DNA of 64,000 nt from Chrysopilus asiliformis (GCA_964034945.1 OZ035962.1:22663530-22727529), one strand, 5' to 3'. Shown: positions 1 through 11,672, counted from the stretch's first letter. A program made the numbers and translations. Notes: generated by a model not told the origin, from the sequence alone.

Positions 1-933
1 ATATTATTAAAATTTGATTATTTAAATTTTAAGTCTCTAGTTTTAAAACACGCCTCTACTGATGAATTGTCGCAAACCTTATAAATATTGCAATATCGTC
101 CATGGCTTGCAATCCATGTAGGTACTAAATCCGTCATAAACTAAACTAAACTGAACCTCCAGACAAATTATTGTGTCGCGCTGAAATCTAATTACATGTT
201 AGTATAAGAATTATATCTTTATTCAACAAACGGCTGAAAAGTTTATAAATATAATTCGCATATCCGAATATTCTTCGAACACATACGAAAACAGGTAAAG
301 TGTTCGTCCCGGGTTTGGCAAGGAAAATACAGGATTTTTGAGCGAGGGTTTCTTTTTTTTCGTTTTTCTTGAAAACGGGTTTAAAGTCTAAACTGAAGTC
401 AGAAATTTCAGCCACAAGTGAAGCACAACTCGCATTAAAAATCTCTAATTAGAAAACTTCTAGGCCGATTGGGCTAAAATTTTGTTTAATCTCTTCTGAG
501 AAAAAAAAGAGCAGCGAGAGAGTAAGAGATACTGAAAATCTTTCCTTTAGAAATCACGCGTTTGCCTTGTCAGCTCCGGAACTTCTCACTCTACCCTCGT
601 ATTTTCGATATAATTAAAAGTTTTTAATATTTAAAAAAAAAATCTGAGCTATTTGAAAAAAAAGTATCTGAGCTATTCAGAAACTGATTGTATGGAAGAA
701 CGCCTAAATTTCCAAACAGTGACAGAAATTCAGTTAAAGGAAATTAAATTTACATTTGAACAAAAAAAAAATACGAATGTTTCACTATTTGTTCGAATAT
801 TTTACTAATTTTAATCAAATATGTCGAATAAAATAAAACGGAATATGATTTCAAAACGAAATTGACAAGATTTTAAAGTAGTTTTAAATTATTCATCCAA
901 TTAAAAGGAATCAAGAAAAATTCTGATTCATAC

Positions 934-1051
934 CTGTATTCCGGTGATGGGCATCCCTGTGCAATACATAAAAGGACCGCTCCTTCGTCCTGGGCGACAG
1001 AGACATGCGATGTATGTTCGACAACGCTGGGCGAAACAATCCCCCTATGAT
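934..1051 (-). CDS. Dscam2: Dscam2-like exon: first half of Ig domain 3 (partial gene)
   Basis: An internal exon of 118 bp. On the minus strand it follows a pyrimidine-rich tract ending TTTCAG (acceptor just above 1051) and ends AATACAG before the donor GTATGA (933 downward). It completes a codon split after its first base, giving Asp, and reads DHRGIVSPSVVEHTSHV, then the first Ig cysteine in AVLLCIAQGCPSPEYR. It ends two bases into a codon (phase 2). In the family this is the N-terminal half of Ig3, an extracellular domain used in homophilic neurite recognition. The second half of Ig3, beginning with the Trp expected next, is not in 1-933, so the gene continues off the left edge. The frame is open and matches my recollection of insect Dscam2; Dscam family membership is much surer than the paralogue. 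Confidence 0.85.
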
Positions 1052-2166
1052 CTGAAATCACAGAAAAAAGAAAAATCAGGAAAAAGGAAATTAAAATAGA
1101 GCCGTGAAGGGAATGATCCTGAACCCACGGCTAAAGAAAACATAGAAAACTGAAAAGAAAAATATACCAGTATAGAGTGGTATGGAGTAAAAGAAAAATA
1201 AAGGTTTTGGGGAGGGTGGGATATACGCAAAAAAAAAATACCTTAATACCGTTAATGCTAAAAGCTCTTAAAAGCCTTTAACTCTGTTTTGTCTTCTGCA
1301 TTTGTTCTCCATGCCATGAAGACTTTTATTGTGACCGACAATGTTAACTACAAAAGTTCAGGCTCGTATTCTATCCCTTTTTTCATGGCTCCGGGGTAAT
1401 AAAAAGGGATTTAGAAATCGTCGACAGAACAAGAAAACTGTGGATGAGAGAAAGGAAATTCATATTCTGTTGTTGGAGTAGTTTCCATTGGCAGGACTAA
1501 ATGGGGAGCTTCTCATTATCAATTGTATGGAGACAGTGGAGATCCTGATCCTTAACTCCTTCCAGAATAGTTGTCGGAGTCGCGAGGTAGGATGGGCGAG
1601 TGGTCGTTTCAAGTTGGGGTTCAAGGAGATCCGACCAAACTAACCAGACCATACCAAGTTATCAGACGCAAACTGACTATCCAGACTTTCTGTCATACAC
1701 AATTTAAATGGGTATATGGATCCGGTTCCGGTTTTCACTCACGATCGTCCTGGATCTATGTCTGAATGTAGAGACGAACTACTTTTAATGTTGCTGCTAT
1801 TTCGAACAGCCATTCGCAGTCGGATCCAAGAGATTCACAGGATTCAGGACCTCGCCGCTTGATGAAAACATGAAAGGGATGAATTGTGAAGATTCCCCAC
1901 GGGTACCAGCAATCCTTCTTGCATTTCGCTTTATTTTAAAAATTCCTTTTATTTTCGCTTGTAAAATTAGCATTCCATGAAAAAAAAATTAAAGAATGGG
2001 AGAAGAGAGCGCGAACCAGCGAACTCGAAACCTTATCTGATGTTCCAGAATGTACGAGTATTTCGTTTTGTCTGACAATGAATGGATTCGGGCGAATAAA
2101 AGAAAATGATAGAATTTTTATTTTTCGAACAAAAAACAGGAAATCTAGGGGATGACGACTTCTCAC
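1052..2166 (-). other. Intron between the Ig2b and Ig3a exons
   Basis: A 1.1-kb intron running from donor GTGAGA (2166) to acceptor TTTCAG (1052). It contains short open frames on both strands that resemble no protein I know. I see no repeat boundaries and no second copy of a neighbouring exon. Confidence 0.8.
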
Positions 2167-2313
2167 CGTTGATCCTGACTTTAGCTGATGAACTAACTAC
2201 TACTTGTCTGGTGAGACGATGCATCGTCCGACACCGATAGGATGGAAATCTGTCGTTGTACTCGAGATTGTGAATGAGTAGCTCACCGGTGGGTAGTAAG
2301 TGAAATTTTCCAT
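2167..2313 (-). CDS. Dscam2: Dscam2-like exon: second half of Ig domain 2
   Basis: An exon of 147 bp (49 codons, phase 1 to phase 1). The acceptor is a T-rich tract ending TTTTTCAG, followed by ATGGAAAATTTC. The donor is AACG followed by GTGAGA. With the G carried from the exon at 4475 it reads DGKFHLLPTGELLIHNLEY, then a short linker and SYRCRTMHRLT, which contains the Y-x-C signature and second cysteine of an I-set Ig fold, and ends near SSSAKVRIN. Only its last third lies in an ATG-initiated open frame; the rest is found by splicing logic. It joins in frame to both neighbours. Family role: second Ig domain of the extracellular homophilic binding module. Nothing is truncated or frameshifted. 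Confidence 0.87.
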
Positions 2314-4474
2314 CTGAAAAATATAATAAAAATATAATAAAATTTAATGAATTTTATCAAGTTATTCGATGTTATTTTGAAATAACTCAAAGGCTTGAAA
2401 TTTCTTGCAATTTTTGTAAAATTTGTTTAATCGGGGAGATAACATGATTTACATTGATTGGGATAATTTTTGAAACTAAAGGTCCGAGCAGGATAATTAT
2501 GAGCGGTCTCAGATATCAGCTTGAAATCACCAGTGATAGGCATCAGCTTTGGTAGATTTTTAATGCCCTACACTGCTCCACACGGACGAGGGGGAGGCGT
2601 AATGGGAAAAATTTCAAAGTCAAGATATCTCGAAAACGGCTCGACCGTTTTCAATGAAAAAAAAAATATTGTCGGTGACAATAGGGTAATCTTGCGAAAA
2701 TAATACATAAATATTTAAGAAATGAGAACGGATAGAAAAAAAAATTTGACTTTAAAAATTTTAGTTTTAAAGATTTTTTTAGGGTAGATGACTTCGGGAC
2801 ACACCCACAATTTTTGGCTAAAAAATCTTTGTTATCTTCTGTTTAATACACTGACGCAAAATCACGTAATTTTGCGAAATAATTTAGATCTTAAACCAAA
2901 GTGTTCACACAGAGATTAAGGTAATTTTGTTTCACATTTCAACTACAGGATTGCTATGAATTTTAGTGTAGGATTGCTATGAATTTTAGTAATATGATGA
3001 ATAATACAATTCAAAACATCGATCAAATATGTGCAAACAGAATTAGACACTTTAGACGACAATGGAAATTATCTGTAATGAAAATAAACAACTATTTTCC
3101 ATTTCATATCTAATCGCATCAAAAACAGGTCCATTTTTTTTGCCCCGCGTAGGTTGTTTACTAATATATCCTCTTCGCGTGCGGAACACGGCTTCTTTTT
3201 CTTATATCTCTGTCTTTCCAATCCAGCACAAATGTCAAAACTGATGTACTCACGAGAGCTGAATGAGTGATGCAGGGTTGTATTCATTGTTTTTGCTTGA
3301 TTTCGTTCCTAATTTTGTAGAAATTGCATACTTTTAGTGATTTTGAAAACAGGTTAATGTACTGGAAATCTCGTGGTTTCGAGGAAGATTTCGTTCAAAA
3401 TTACGAAAATCTTCAAAATTACGTAATTTTGCGTCAGTGTGAACATAGTATAACATATATTTTTGCCGAATTTTTGGGAATGGTGCAGCATAGCGCAAAA
3501 TCGCAATAAATGCGGTTGCAGCGCATATTTCGAAAATTATGCGCTTTTATGAAAAAATGACCAAATTTAAAGAATATAATATTTTCTACATTGTTTTGTT
3601 TTAACGTATCTCTACACTTCTCAACATATTTAAAAAATATTAACGTTTTCTTAAAAATTTCTCGAAAACTGTGCGTTTTTGGGAACGATTTTTACGTATT
3701 TTTAATGGTTCTCGAAATATTTAAAAATATATTTGGTTTTTACATATTTTTCCGAAACTTAATATTGCAGAGGAAAGTTTTGTGTTGATCACAACTGATA
3801 TTTTTATTAAAATACGCTGCTATTTAATTTTAAAATTCGCAGAAAAATCATAAAATTTGACCAAATTTGAGGCGTTGAGTACAAAACTGGCCCAAGCCAC
3901 ATATAATCGAGTTTTAGAAGCTTTTTCACTTTTGTACTATTATTGACTGTAAATTTTTGGAAAAAAAAAATTGTGTGGACTTAATTACCCAATGTTGAAA
4001 TGTTTTTTTTTGCATTCAAAAATTTTTATCTAAAAACTCACTCGCAACAGTGATTCAAATACAAAAAAATTCACAATTTCGACAATCTTGCTCCGATAGC
4101 CTCATTTTATTACGTTACTCTGATAAAAACCCTATTTGAAAATAATTTTAATTACTTTTAAAACTTTTGTTTCAGATAAATTAGAAAATTTTATGAAAAT
4201 TATTATAAATATGAAAATTTGTATAACTAGATAATTACTTATTACAGAAACGTTAATAACTATTCAATAAACCTCATCTCAATTAGATTGTGAGAATTAT
4301 TTTTGATATCTTGGACAAATATGATACGAAAAACTATGCCTGGAAGGGTCATTTTAATGATAGATCATTAAGTACTAAAAATCTACTAAAAATCTAAAAA
4401 GTACTAAAAATCTAGCTTTAAACACAATAAAATTTTATTTTAAATATTGATATACAAGTTGTGGTGTATATTAC
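2314..4474 (-). other. Intron between the Ig2a and Ig2b exons
   Basis: A 2.2-kb, very AT-rich intron. It contains the TIR-bounded element 2849-3439. At about 3530-3790 it has a diverged stretch with 'tctcgaaaac', 'gttctcgaaat' and similar phrases, reminiscent of the mini-me-like repeats elsewhere in the window. I saw no duplicate of the flanking exons. Confidence 0.75.
2849..3439. mobile_element. TIR-bounded MITE-like element (CACTGACGCAAAAT ends)
   Basis: The left end reads CACTGACGCAAAATCACGTA and the right end, reverse-complemented, CACTGACGCAAAATTACGTA; the match continues through AATTTTG. That makes terminal inverted repeats of about 27 bp with one difference. The left flank is TA and the right flank TG, so a TA target duplication is possible but not intact. 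Inside is a direct duplication of about 22 bp (AGGATTGCTATGAATTTTAG, about 2948 and 2970). There is no coding capacity. It lies in the Ig2a-Ig2b intron of the Dscam2-like gene. Confidence 0.75.
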
Positions 4475-4636
4475 CTCCCTGCAGCGATGGATAAATATAA
4501 AATGCTGGATCTTGAACCCAGGAGACCACTCGAACTAATTCCTTAACAAAGGTTGGCACAACACATCGTAATATTGCAGTGCATCCCCTGGACGCCGGCA
4601 GCACTTCAACGTCCACTTTGTAAGCCTGTGCCACAA
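4475..4636 (-). CDS. Dscam2: Dscam2-like exon: first half of Ig domain 2
   Basis: An exon of 162 bp (54 codons, phase 1 to phase 1). The acceptor is TATTGGTTGCAG, the exon starts TTGTGGCACAGG, and the donor is GGGAG followed by GTAATA, a weaker site than the consensus GTAAGT. With the G carried from the Ig1 exon it reads VVAQAYKVDVEVLPAS, then AILRCVVPTFVKELV (first Ig2 cysteine) and VVSWVQDPAFYIYPSLQG (core tryptophan). In insect Dscam1 the exon at this position is the multiply duplicated exon 4; here I see only one copy in the surrounding introns. That fits a Dscam2-type paralogue without arrays at this position. Start and end were fixed by frame continuity and splice sites on both sides. 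Confidence 0.88.
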
Positions 4637-5900
4637 CTGCAACCAATATAGAAACAACATTTATTTATTATTATTATGATTATGCTTATGTGCTAAACAT
4701 TATTGCTATTATGAATGTTCAAATATTAGAAAATAAATAAATATTATGCATCATGACGTCCAATTATTCGTTGGTTTCAATAGCTAAAAGTTATGGTAAA
4801 TGTGTTCACCTCATGCTGGGATATCCTTGTAAAATGTACAACGGATTTCTTTATCAACAGCATATTAAATATAACCGTACATTATTAAATCAAACGAGTA
4901 TGCATATGTGTGTATATTTTGTGGCATGCATATATGAGGTGTGGCGCTAATAATAAAACACTAATTTCCATACGGTTGAACACTTATACGTTTAAGTGCA
5001 AGTGCATATTCCCAGATTTGGAATACACTTGAGATTCAAATTCTGTGTTCATTTCAGCCCCAAAGCTAATGAGATTTAAGAAGGATCTTTGCATTCCAGA
5101 TTTATACCACAATCGATTTCTATATGAGTATAACATCGAAAGCTAATATTCATAGTACTTGAATATACTTGACTATATATGTATGTATGTATCCGTATAT
5201 AGACAATAATCCATTCAATCCAGTTTCTTATATTCACCGCTGTATCTTATGATATTTCTAATCAACTCTGAATATAAATCAAATATTTGCGAATCCACTT
5301 TAGTATATGATAAGCCCCTTATTTATGTACAACACCACACAAAGAATATTAGATATAGCAATTTACGATCATATATACGAATATGTTTTAATTAATTGAT
5401 TATTCGGATCTAATTAATACTCACCAAACATAAACCTATTAATTCAAAATCAATTTTAATGGAAATAGTTCAATAGATTGAAAGTGTAGTGTATTAATTC
5501 ATATGGAAAATATTTTCCTCTATTTCATTGATGTTTATGTGGTTGTAAATTGTATGATATGTAATTAAAAATTAAAATACCAGCAAGACCAAACCAGGCT
5601 CAGCGACGTCAAAATCCTCGTTTTTTAGGGGAAAACTAGATTCACGTTAATTTTACTGTACATTTCCTGAGATTTAAAATTCCCAGAAAAAATTTACACA
5701 CAAACAAAATTTGTTTACAGGATTCGGTATAGGTAAAAGCGTGTCAAAACCAAATTTTGACACCAAAACAAGAACAAGATTTTGAAACTAAATTCAAAAC
5801 CAAAATCAAATTTTTGACATTTTAGAAACTAAAATCGGAACCAAATTTTTGTAAATCTAAAAACAAAACAAAATTTTTGAAATTTTTGGAACCAATTTCA

Positions 5901-6488
5901 AACATAACAAAAGCTATAATTGACAATCTGGCAATCATTGGAGACCCGTATGGTGATATTCGTATCAAAATTCGAACAGTTATACCAAAATTCCACTTTG
6001 AAGTCAAACTTTCCAATAAGATTTTTTAAAATTTATTCCAATCAGATTTTGATGTATGGGAGTTTTATGTAGAATCATATCCTAAATAACTTTTGTTCTT
6101 GCACTTTTTTGATAAGATGCACTGTTTTTGAGATATTCACAAAAAAACGATTTCGTTCGTATGGGGGGTACCCCCCCTAATGGTCCATTTTTGCCCATTA
6201 ACGAACTTAGCCTCGCATTTTACGAAAAACGGATCTGTGCAAACTTTCAAGTCTCTAGCTCAATCCGTGCGCCCGCAATCCGCGCCACAGACAGACGGAC
6301 AGACAGACAGACAGACAGACGGACAGGCAGACAGACAGACAGACGGACGGACATGCAGAAATTAAATATTTTTATCATTCTAAACACACTGGTGCAATTC
6401 ATTTTTTTGTGCGATGACGGGATCTTGGCGTTACAAACGGTAAGGCAAAGTTAATATACCCTTTGGTTTCACCATACGGGTATAAAAA
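5901..6488 (+). mobile_element. mini-me-like (GTCY microsatellite) element, copy A
   Basis: Copy A pairs closely along about 580 bp with the reversed copy at 54264-54830. Ordered landmarks: AACATAACAAAAGCTATAAT; a palindrome around GGGGGTACCCCCC (about 6164-6177); TTTCAAGTCTCTAGCTCAAT (about 6246); a GACA/GACG tract (about 6288-6350) running into GGACATGCAG; ACACTGGTGCAATTC; GATCTTGGCGTTAC; and a terminal hairpin ATACCCTTTGG...CATACGGGTAT. This matches the order known for dipteran GTCY elements (GGGTATATTAA, a GTAACG-type motif, a CATGTCCGTC microsatellite, then GACTTGAAA). Short open frames across it are not genes. Confidence 0.8.
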
Positions 6489-8671
6489 CTAGAAATCCAA
6501 TTCATTCTTAAACAAAAATCGAACCACACTCAGAGAACTTTGCATTTGCATCCCTGGTTTTAAGTATCGTTTTGGACCACAGAATTTTATGAGCTTGTAA
6601 TTGAATTTCAAGAAGGTTGTCTTTAGGAATAAAAAACCGTACCCTAAAAATTACAAAAATATGAACGTTTTGTAAATAAATACAACTAAACTCCAACTTT
6701 TAGGACAAACTGGATAATTCCATTGAAAATAGATTTTTTGATAACTTTTTTTTAAATTAAAAACAAAAGGAACAATATTTTTGAATGAAAAAATTCCCAA
6801 GGAAAAAGAATGTTTCCTCAAAACGGAAATTATATTTCGCGAACAAAAGCGTAAAATTCTATTACATTTCAAAATAAAAAAGAAAAAACTATAGCCAACG
6901 AATACAACGTAAATCTAGGGCAAAAATTCTAAGGGAAACTGATTTTTATGTAAAAGTCAGAAAAAAAAGTTATCTGTACAGAAATTTAGCTTCGCACAGC
7001 AAAAATGTTAGTGTTATTTTATATGAGAAAGCATTTCTGTGTACAAACATACATATATTCATTGGGAATTCACTGTTAGAATGTCATAAAAATAGCCGCA
7101 TAGTACAAGCCTAATTCTTTTTGATTTATTTCGGGCATGTCCTTGCAGTAACTTGTGAAATTTATTTCCTGAAAATTCCTGATCCTGACATCCGACTCCC
7201 TGACAACACGAAAACACTGCATCGCATATAAAAGAATGACCGACACAAATGACTTTTCATCCCTTGTAAAAAAACATATCCCCTCGATTTGATGAGTATG
7301 AAAAATGAAATGATTTTTTTGCAATATGTGTTGGAGTTGGAGTTTTACAAGAAAATTCATCATTTTTTAGTAGAGATGCGATGATTCCGACTAATTTAGC
7401 TCAATTTCTTGGAACCCGGCTGCCAAGCAACCCGATTGAATTGGATTTCATGTGAAAAAAGGACGAAAAAGGACGTGAAGGGAAAGCAAATTCAATCCAA
7501 TTTCACTGACACAAATCCATGGTAAAAAAAAACGGATGTTAGAGGATGAGAGATAGGTCTTATAGTACAGCTTGATATAATTCAAAGGATATTTGTACAT
7601 GGATCATCCGTTTTTTACTTCATTTTCAACAAATTTTAAAGTTTCATAAGCTCTACATATAGAAAAAGGATCGTTTCACATCCTCGCTGATGTCCCAGTT
7701 TTCAATTCGCGCCAATTTCAAAGCGCTAACAAAATCCCTCGGCAAATAGAAAACGTACGGACGTACGGCATATGGTCCTGACTGAATATATCCTAGTGTC
7801 TAGTTTGTCTCGGAAAATGCGAGGCGAGGATTTAGGATGGATGATACTGAATTTTCATCAGAAAATATGACATAGCGTAACGAGAGAAAAGCAAATAAAA
7901 ACCATGAAAAACGAAAAACCAGAAGAAAAACCTTTAGTTGGAAAAAAGTCTAAAGAACTGTCAGTGTATCACGTGAGAAGTTGAAAACGTATAGCTCGGA
8001 TGGGTCGGAGCAATTGCAACGGACATTAATCCCACCTGATGCAACGGGACAAGACAGGACGATGAAAAATGTTAGTGAAAAACGAGGTTAGGCATGGATT
8101 ACCGGGTGCGGAGGTCGATTTCCTTACATTTTTATATAGTTTAGATTCCATGGAAGTAAAGCATCTCATAATGTGTATTCATCGGACAGCATTTGCCATT
8201 TCTTTTTTTTTTTGCATATTACCCTTCTACAGATTTTCCGGGATAGCCGATTATTGTTATCAATTGTCGGCGATTTATAAAAACTCTCCACTGCTGACTT
8301 TGTGCTTGCCAACCGCTATTCGTCATTCGCCATTCCATTCAACTTCCAACTTTTTCCCCATACTTTCGAGTTAAAGTCTTAATTCCCATTTCCTGCTGGA
8401 AAATTCACCGAGAGAAAAGCTGAAAATCATTGAACCGGGACTTTGAGGGAAAACTTTGTTGAAAAAGTAGGTACACGGACAGATAAATGCCAGCCACAAC
8501 CAACTCAGCAATCAGAATCTATGAGGATTTATGTTGGTACGTAGGGTAAAGTGTCGTAATTCGGATAGATTTTCGTGATTTTTTTTACTTATTTTTTCAT
8601 GTTTTTTAAAGTATTAGGAACTGGATTAATTGAAATTTTTTGTTTGAAGTGTTTTTTAAAAGCCCTACAAG

Positions 8672-9030
8672 CAGTGGCGTAACTTGGAATCCGGGAAAAT
8701 CTCTTCGACGCCCCCACTCAATTTTTTAAGAATAAATGTATACTAGTCATTCTTGATGAAATGCGCCGCAGGCGAAATTTTTCTTATGACTTCACTGATA
8801 AGTTTTGAACCGTTCATCCGATTGGGATCCGGTTTTCACAATTACACAAGTCAACCCTCAAGGACATTTCCGAACACTAATATCGACCCCCTCCTCTCTC
8901 TGTAAACCCCCTTTTCTGCTATGTTCTGTGATTCCTAAGGGATTTGGATCCGGTTTTCATTATTAGATAGAATAAATTTTCGCCTAATAAATCAAAGCGG
9001 TCTGGACGCAGACCCTAGTGTACAAACATT
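8672..9030. mobile_element. hAT-type element, one terminus only
   Basis: It starts CAGTGGCGTAACTTGGAATC, nearly the same as the reversed right end of the element at 39838-40470. It shares the internal motif ATGCGCCGCAGGCG (about 8761). The opposite terminus and a second copy of the flanking CCTACAAG were not seen, so the right limit is approximate. It contains a direct repeat of GATCCGGTTTTCA (about 8827 and 8947). Confidence 0.5.
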
Positions 9031-9305
9031 TTATGTTATAGGCCAAAATTCGTCGCAAAAACTGGATGAACTATTCTTATTACGTCTTTGGAAGAATCAG
9101 GAAATAGAATAAAGACACGATTTGGAAATACTTTTTCTATCTAGCGATGATTCTTTAGAATGAAAAAAGAATATCAAAAAACACAATTTAGTTAACTTCA
9201 CCCTAATCTTCTTGGCAAATACACATAAGTAATGGTAAAAAGAAGACGGATAAGTATTCGATTACGTTTTACTACTGTTTTTCCTCGATCTGTTTTTCTA
9301 GAATT

Positions 9306-9361
9306 TTTTTTATTTCAAAATTGAATGCACCGGAAAAATGCATTCAATTTTAAAATAAAAA
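9306..9361. repeat. Near-perfect hairpin, 23-bp arms
   Basis: The arm TTTTTATTTCAAAATTGAATGCA is followed, after a loop of about 9 bases, by its reverse complement with one mismatch. A nearby AGAAGACGGA motif occurs at about 9240 and 9361. The stem is AT-rich and lies in the intron of the Dscam2-like gene. It could be a fold-back remnant; its small size also permits a small-RNA precursor, but there is no direct evidence of that. Confidence 0.55.
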
Positions 9362-10509
9362 GAAGACGGAAAATACGGAAAAATACATTGAAATGCATTT
9401 GCCAATGGCATTGATTTTTATTTTGTTTTCCCATTTAGTATTTTCCTCTTTTTTATTTGCCTGTAATTGAAACAACACAGGAATAACGCGTACCGAACTG
9501 ATTCGTTTAAGAGGAAAATCATTTCAAATGTTTACAAGGAAAAAAAATGAAAAGTACAAGTGGATGGCAGCTCCCACCCCCGATTCAACTCTCCATCACA
9601 ACTAAAGGTAAATCTCCTGGCCGGGGTGAATTCTCAAGAAATGTAATGAGGGTGGATTGAGTTTGAGTTCGGTGAAAATGGTTTTGAATGATGCAAAGTT
9701 GCCTTTGAAACGATGTGCGGAGACATTCAGAAAGATGTTGCGAATGTTGTTAAGTACTCAAGAAAAGTTTTTCAGATTTTCCACGAGCAAAGAGCGGTTG
9801 CCAGGGTGGAAAAGTGAAGTACAGAGCTTTCCGATTTTAGTCAAATAGGAAAAGCGATTTTATGTTTACTTCTTTTGACTTCCTCTGACCGCAAAGTTTG
9901 TATATTTTTTTCTCGTCGTTTTTTTTTCACTGAGATTATGCCGGAGGCTACTTTTACATCATGAAATACTCATGAATGCGGCAGCAGCGGTTTTTCCTGT
10001 GTAAAAAACCAAAGCGTGTCGGTTTTCCTTCATTAATACGGATTTTTTACGTTCGTCTTCTTTCAGTTTTTTTTAAATAACTTTTTTACATTCTGCAGGA
10101 CTTAATCATAAACTTCATCACTAATGAGTTGTTGAAGCAATGTGGAAAAAGTTTTCTGTCGGTCAGATAATAACATGAATAAATGGTGAAAAGCGGGTGG
10201 CATGGAGGAGTATTGTGAATGTACGCAGCATAAACTGAGGAGTTATAATATATTCCCTTTTTTAAATTACCAACTAAAACATTGTGCGAATATGGATTTT
10301 CAGGTCTAAAATTTTAAAGCGCCTTTTCCATAAACTACGCCATGAATTCAGGAGAAAGCGGTGGTTAGTTATATGAAACCCCCGAAATAATTGAGCAAAA
10401 CCGTCACAAAAAACGTAATCTACAAAAATGTAGTAAGCTTTCGCCATAGACATTTATTCTGAGTTTTTTTTTCGTTCTTAAATGTTCAAATTTGAAAGAG
10501 GAAAAAAAA

Positions 10510-10803
10510 TTCTGGTACTTGGTTTGGTTAAAGCATTTTGTTTTAAAAACTGATTTGGTTTTGGACGGTTCGAACATATCTTTTAAAATCTGGTTTAATT
10601 TTAGTTCGGTTTAACCGTCTTTTTTAAAAAAGGTTTGTTTTTCGTTGGGATCGGCCATATTTTTTTCAGATCTGGTTTGGTGTTGCTTCGATCCTGCCAT
10701 GTTTTTTTCAAAGTGGTTCGATTTATGGTTTGGTTTTAGTTCACTCAAATTTCAATGGTTCAGCGGTTTTTGGTTTGGTTCAAAAAACCGGTTTGCATCT
10801 CTG
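10510..10803 (+). repeat. GGTTTGG/TCGGCCAT-rich interspersed repeat, copy 1
   Basis: Imperfect internal units are built on 'TTTTAAAATCTGGTTTGGTT', 'TTCGGTT' and 'ATCGGCCAT'. It ends with GGTTCAGCGGTTTTTGGTTT followed by AAAAAACCGGTTTGCATCTC. The same end occurs at 24671-24712, and the same body and end at 33478-33828. The sequence is non-coding; the superfamily is not identified. Confidence 0.65.
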
Positions 10804-11339
10804 ACGATAACAGCTTTCAAATTCAAAAACCCGCATCAAAATCGGTTGCTGGTAAAAGTCGATCTTATAAATTTTCGTAACACGCATACATACATATGCG
10901 AGTTGATATAAATTTGTTGTAAAAGATTTTGATGAACAAAAATATATTCATATAAATCCTTATTTTTTGTTACCGTGTATCGATTTTAAAAGCTTCTTGT
11001 ATATCACCAAAACTATTCTCTGAAATTTTTATGGATCGATTTTATTTTCTTTACGTAAAATTTCCAGAAAATAATACAAACGATTCGAAAAGTGACATAC
11101 GAAGAATCTAAAATGATGAAAAATTTCTCGGAAGTACCAAATTTGATAAAATAAAGAAAGAAAAATTCTAAACTGAATTATGTTTAAAATGAACTTAAAT
11201 TGTAAGTTAAATAACAAATAAATTGGACCAATTGTAAGAATGATACGAGTATGTCCTTAGGATATACACATATATAAATTTATATAGATTTCGTTTAACA
11301 TGTGATGAAATAAAAAATAAAATAAATTGAAAATCTTAC

Positions 11340-11672
11340 CTGCACGGACTTGAACATCCCTAGATATCACACGTCCAACAGTATTTGATGCTACACACCT
11401 GTAAATTGTATTGTGGATATCCTGCCTGTAAGCGGCAGCAGGAAACGGTAATAATACTAGAGTACCATTTCGTAGTACCCTTCGAACACCGCTGACATCA
11501 CCGACTGATGTCCCATCGACCGATAGCCAATCAATAGTTGGCTGAGGACTACCTGATGCTGAACAGTCCAACCATCCACCCGATGAGTTCGAGAATTCCA
11601 ATCTAGGCGGTGGCTCCATCACAAATCCCGGACCTCGTAAGTGTGTCTCGAACACCTCCGAGCAAATTATAT
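11340..11672 (-). CDS. Dscam2: Dscam2-like exon: Ig domain 1
   Basis: A 333-bp exon, phase 1 at both ends. The acceptor is TTGCTTGTTGCAG, the exon starts ATATAATTTGC, and the donor is GTGCAG followed by GTAAGATT, a strong site. The product reads DIICSEVFETHLRGPGFVME, then PPPRLEFSNSSGG, the first cysteine in WLDCSASGSPQPTIDW, RRVLRNGTLVLLPFP and the second cysteine in YRCVASNTVGRVISRD. That is one complete I-set Ig domain with two cysteines, the core Trp and the Dscam-typical YRQDIHN stretch. Two potential N-glycosylation sites are visible (NSS, NGT). The open frame runs on upstream into the acceptor region, but its leading residues are intron. The exon lacks a signal peptide, so a 5' exon ending in phase 1 must precede it. 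Possible alternatives are Dscam3 or Dscam4. Confidence 0.9.

Larger units (their letters stand above)
4637..11339 (-). other. 6.7-kb intron between the Ig1 and Ig2a exons
   Basis: This intron holds one well-preserved mini-me-like element (5901-6488), a hAT-type terminus at 8672, a hairpin at 9306-9361 and a GGTTTGG-rich repeat (10510-10803). A short pair of inverted motifs (GTAAAAAACGGATG type) occurs at about 7520 and 7604. The rest is unique AT-rich sequence without recognisable coding potential. 5750-5900 is an A-rich run of 'aaaaccaaattttt' phrases that may be a reversed, decayed relative of the GGTTTGG repeat. Confidence 0.7.
1..11672 (-). other. Dscam2: Dscam2-like gene, 5' part (runs off the left edge)
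   Basis: This is the gene span containing the four exons above, transcribed right to left. Spliced together they encode about 250 residues covering Ig1, Ig2 and half of Ig3 of a type I transmembrane adhesion receptor. From knowledge of the family, the missing C-terminal part would carry the remaining Ig domains, fibronectin III domains, one membrane helix and a cytoplasmic tail. Every junction is in frame and no stop or frameshift is seen, so the gene looks functional. The signal peptide, the translation start and the promoter were not found. Confidence 0.85.

Noticed and set aside
6128..6454. 108-codon frame, and its counterpart at 54338-54622
   Set aside because: Both lie wholly in mini-me-like copies and cross the microsatellite; the similarity is repeat similarity.
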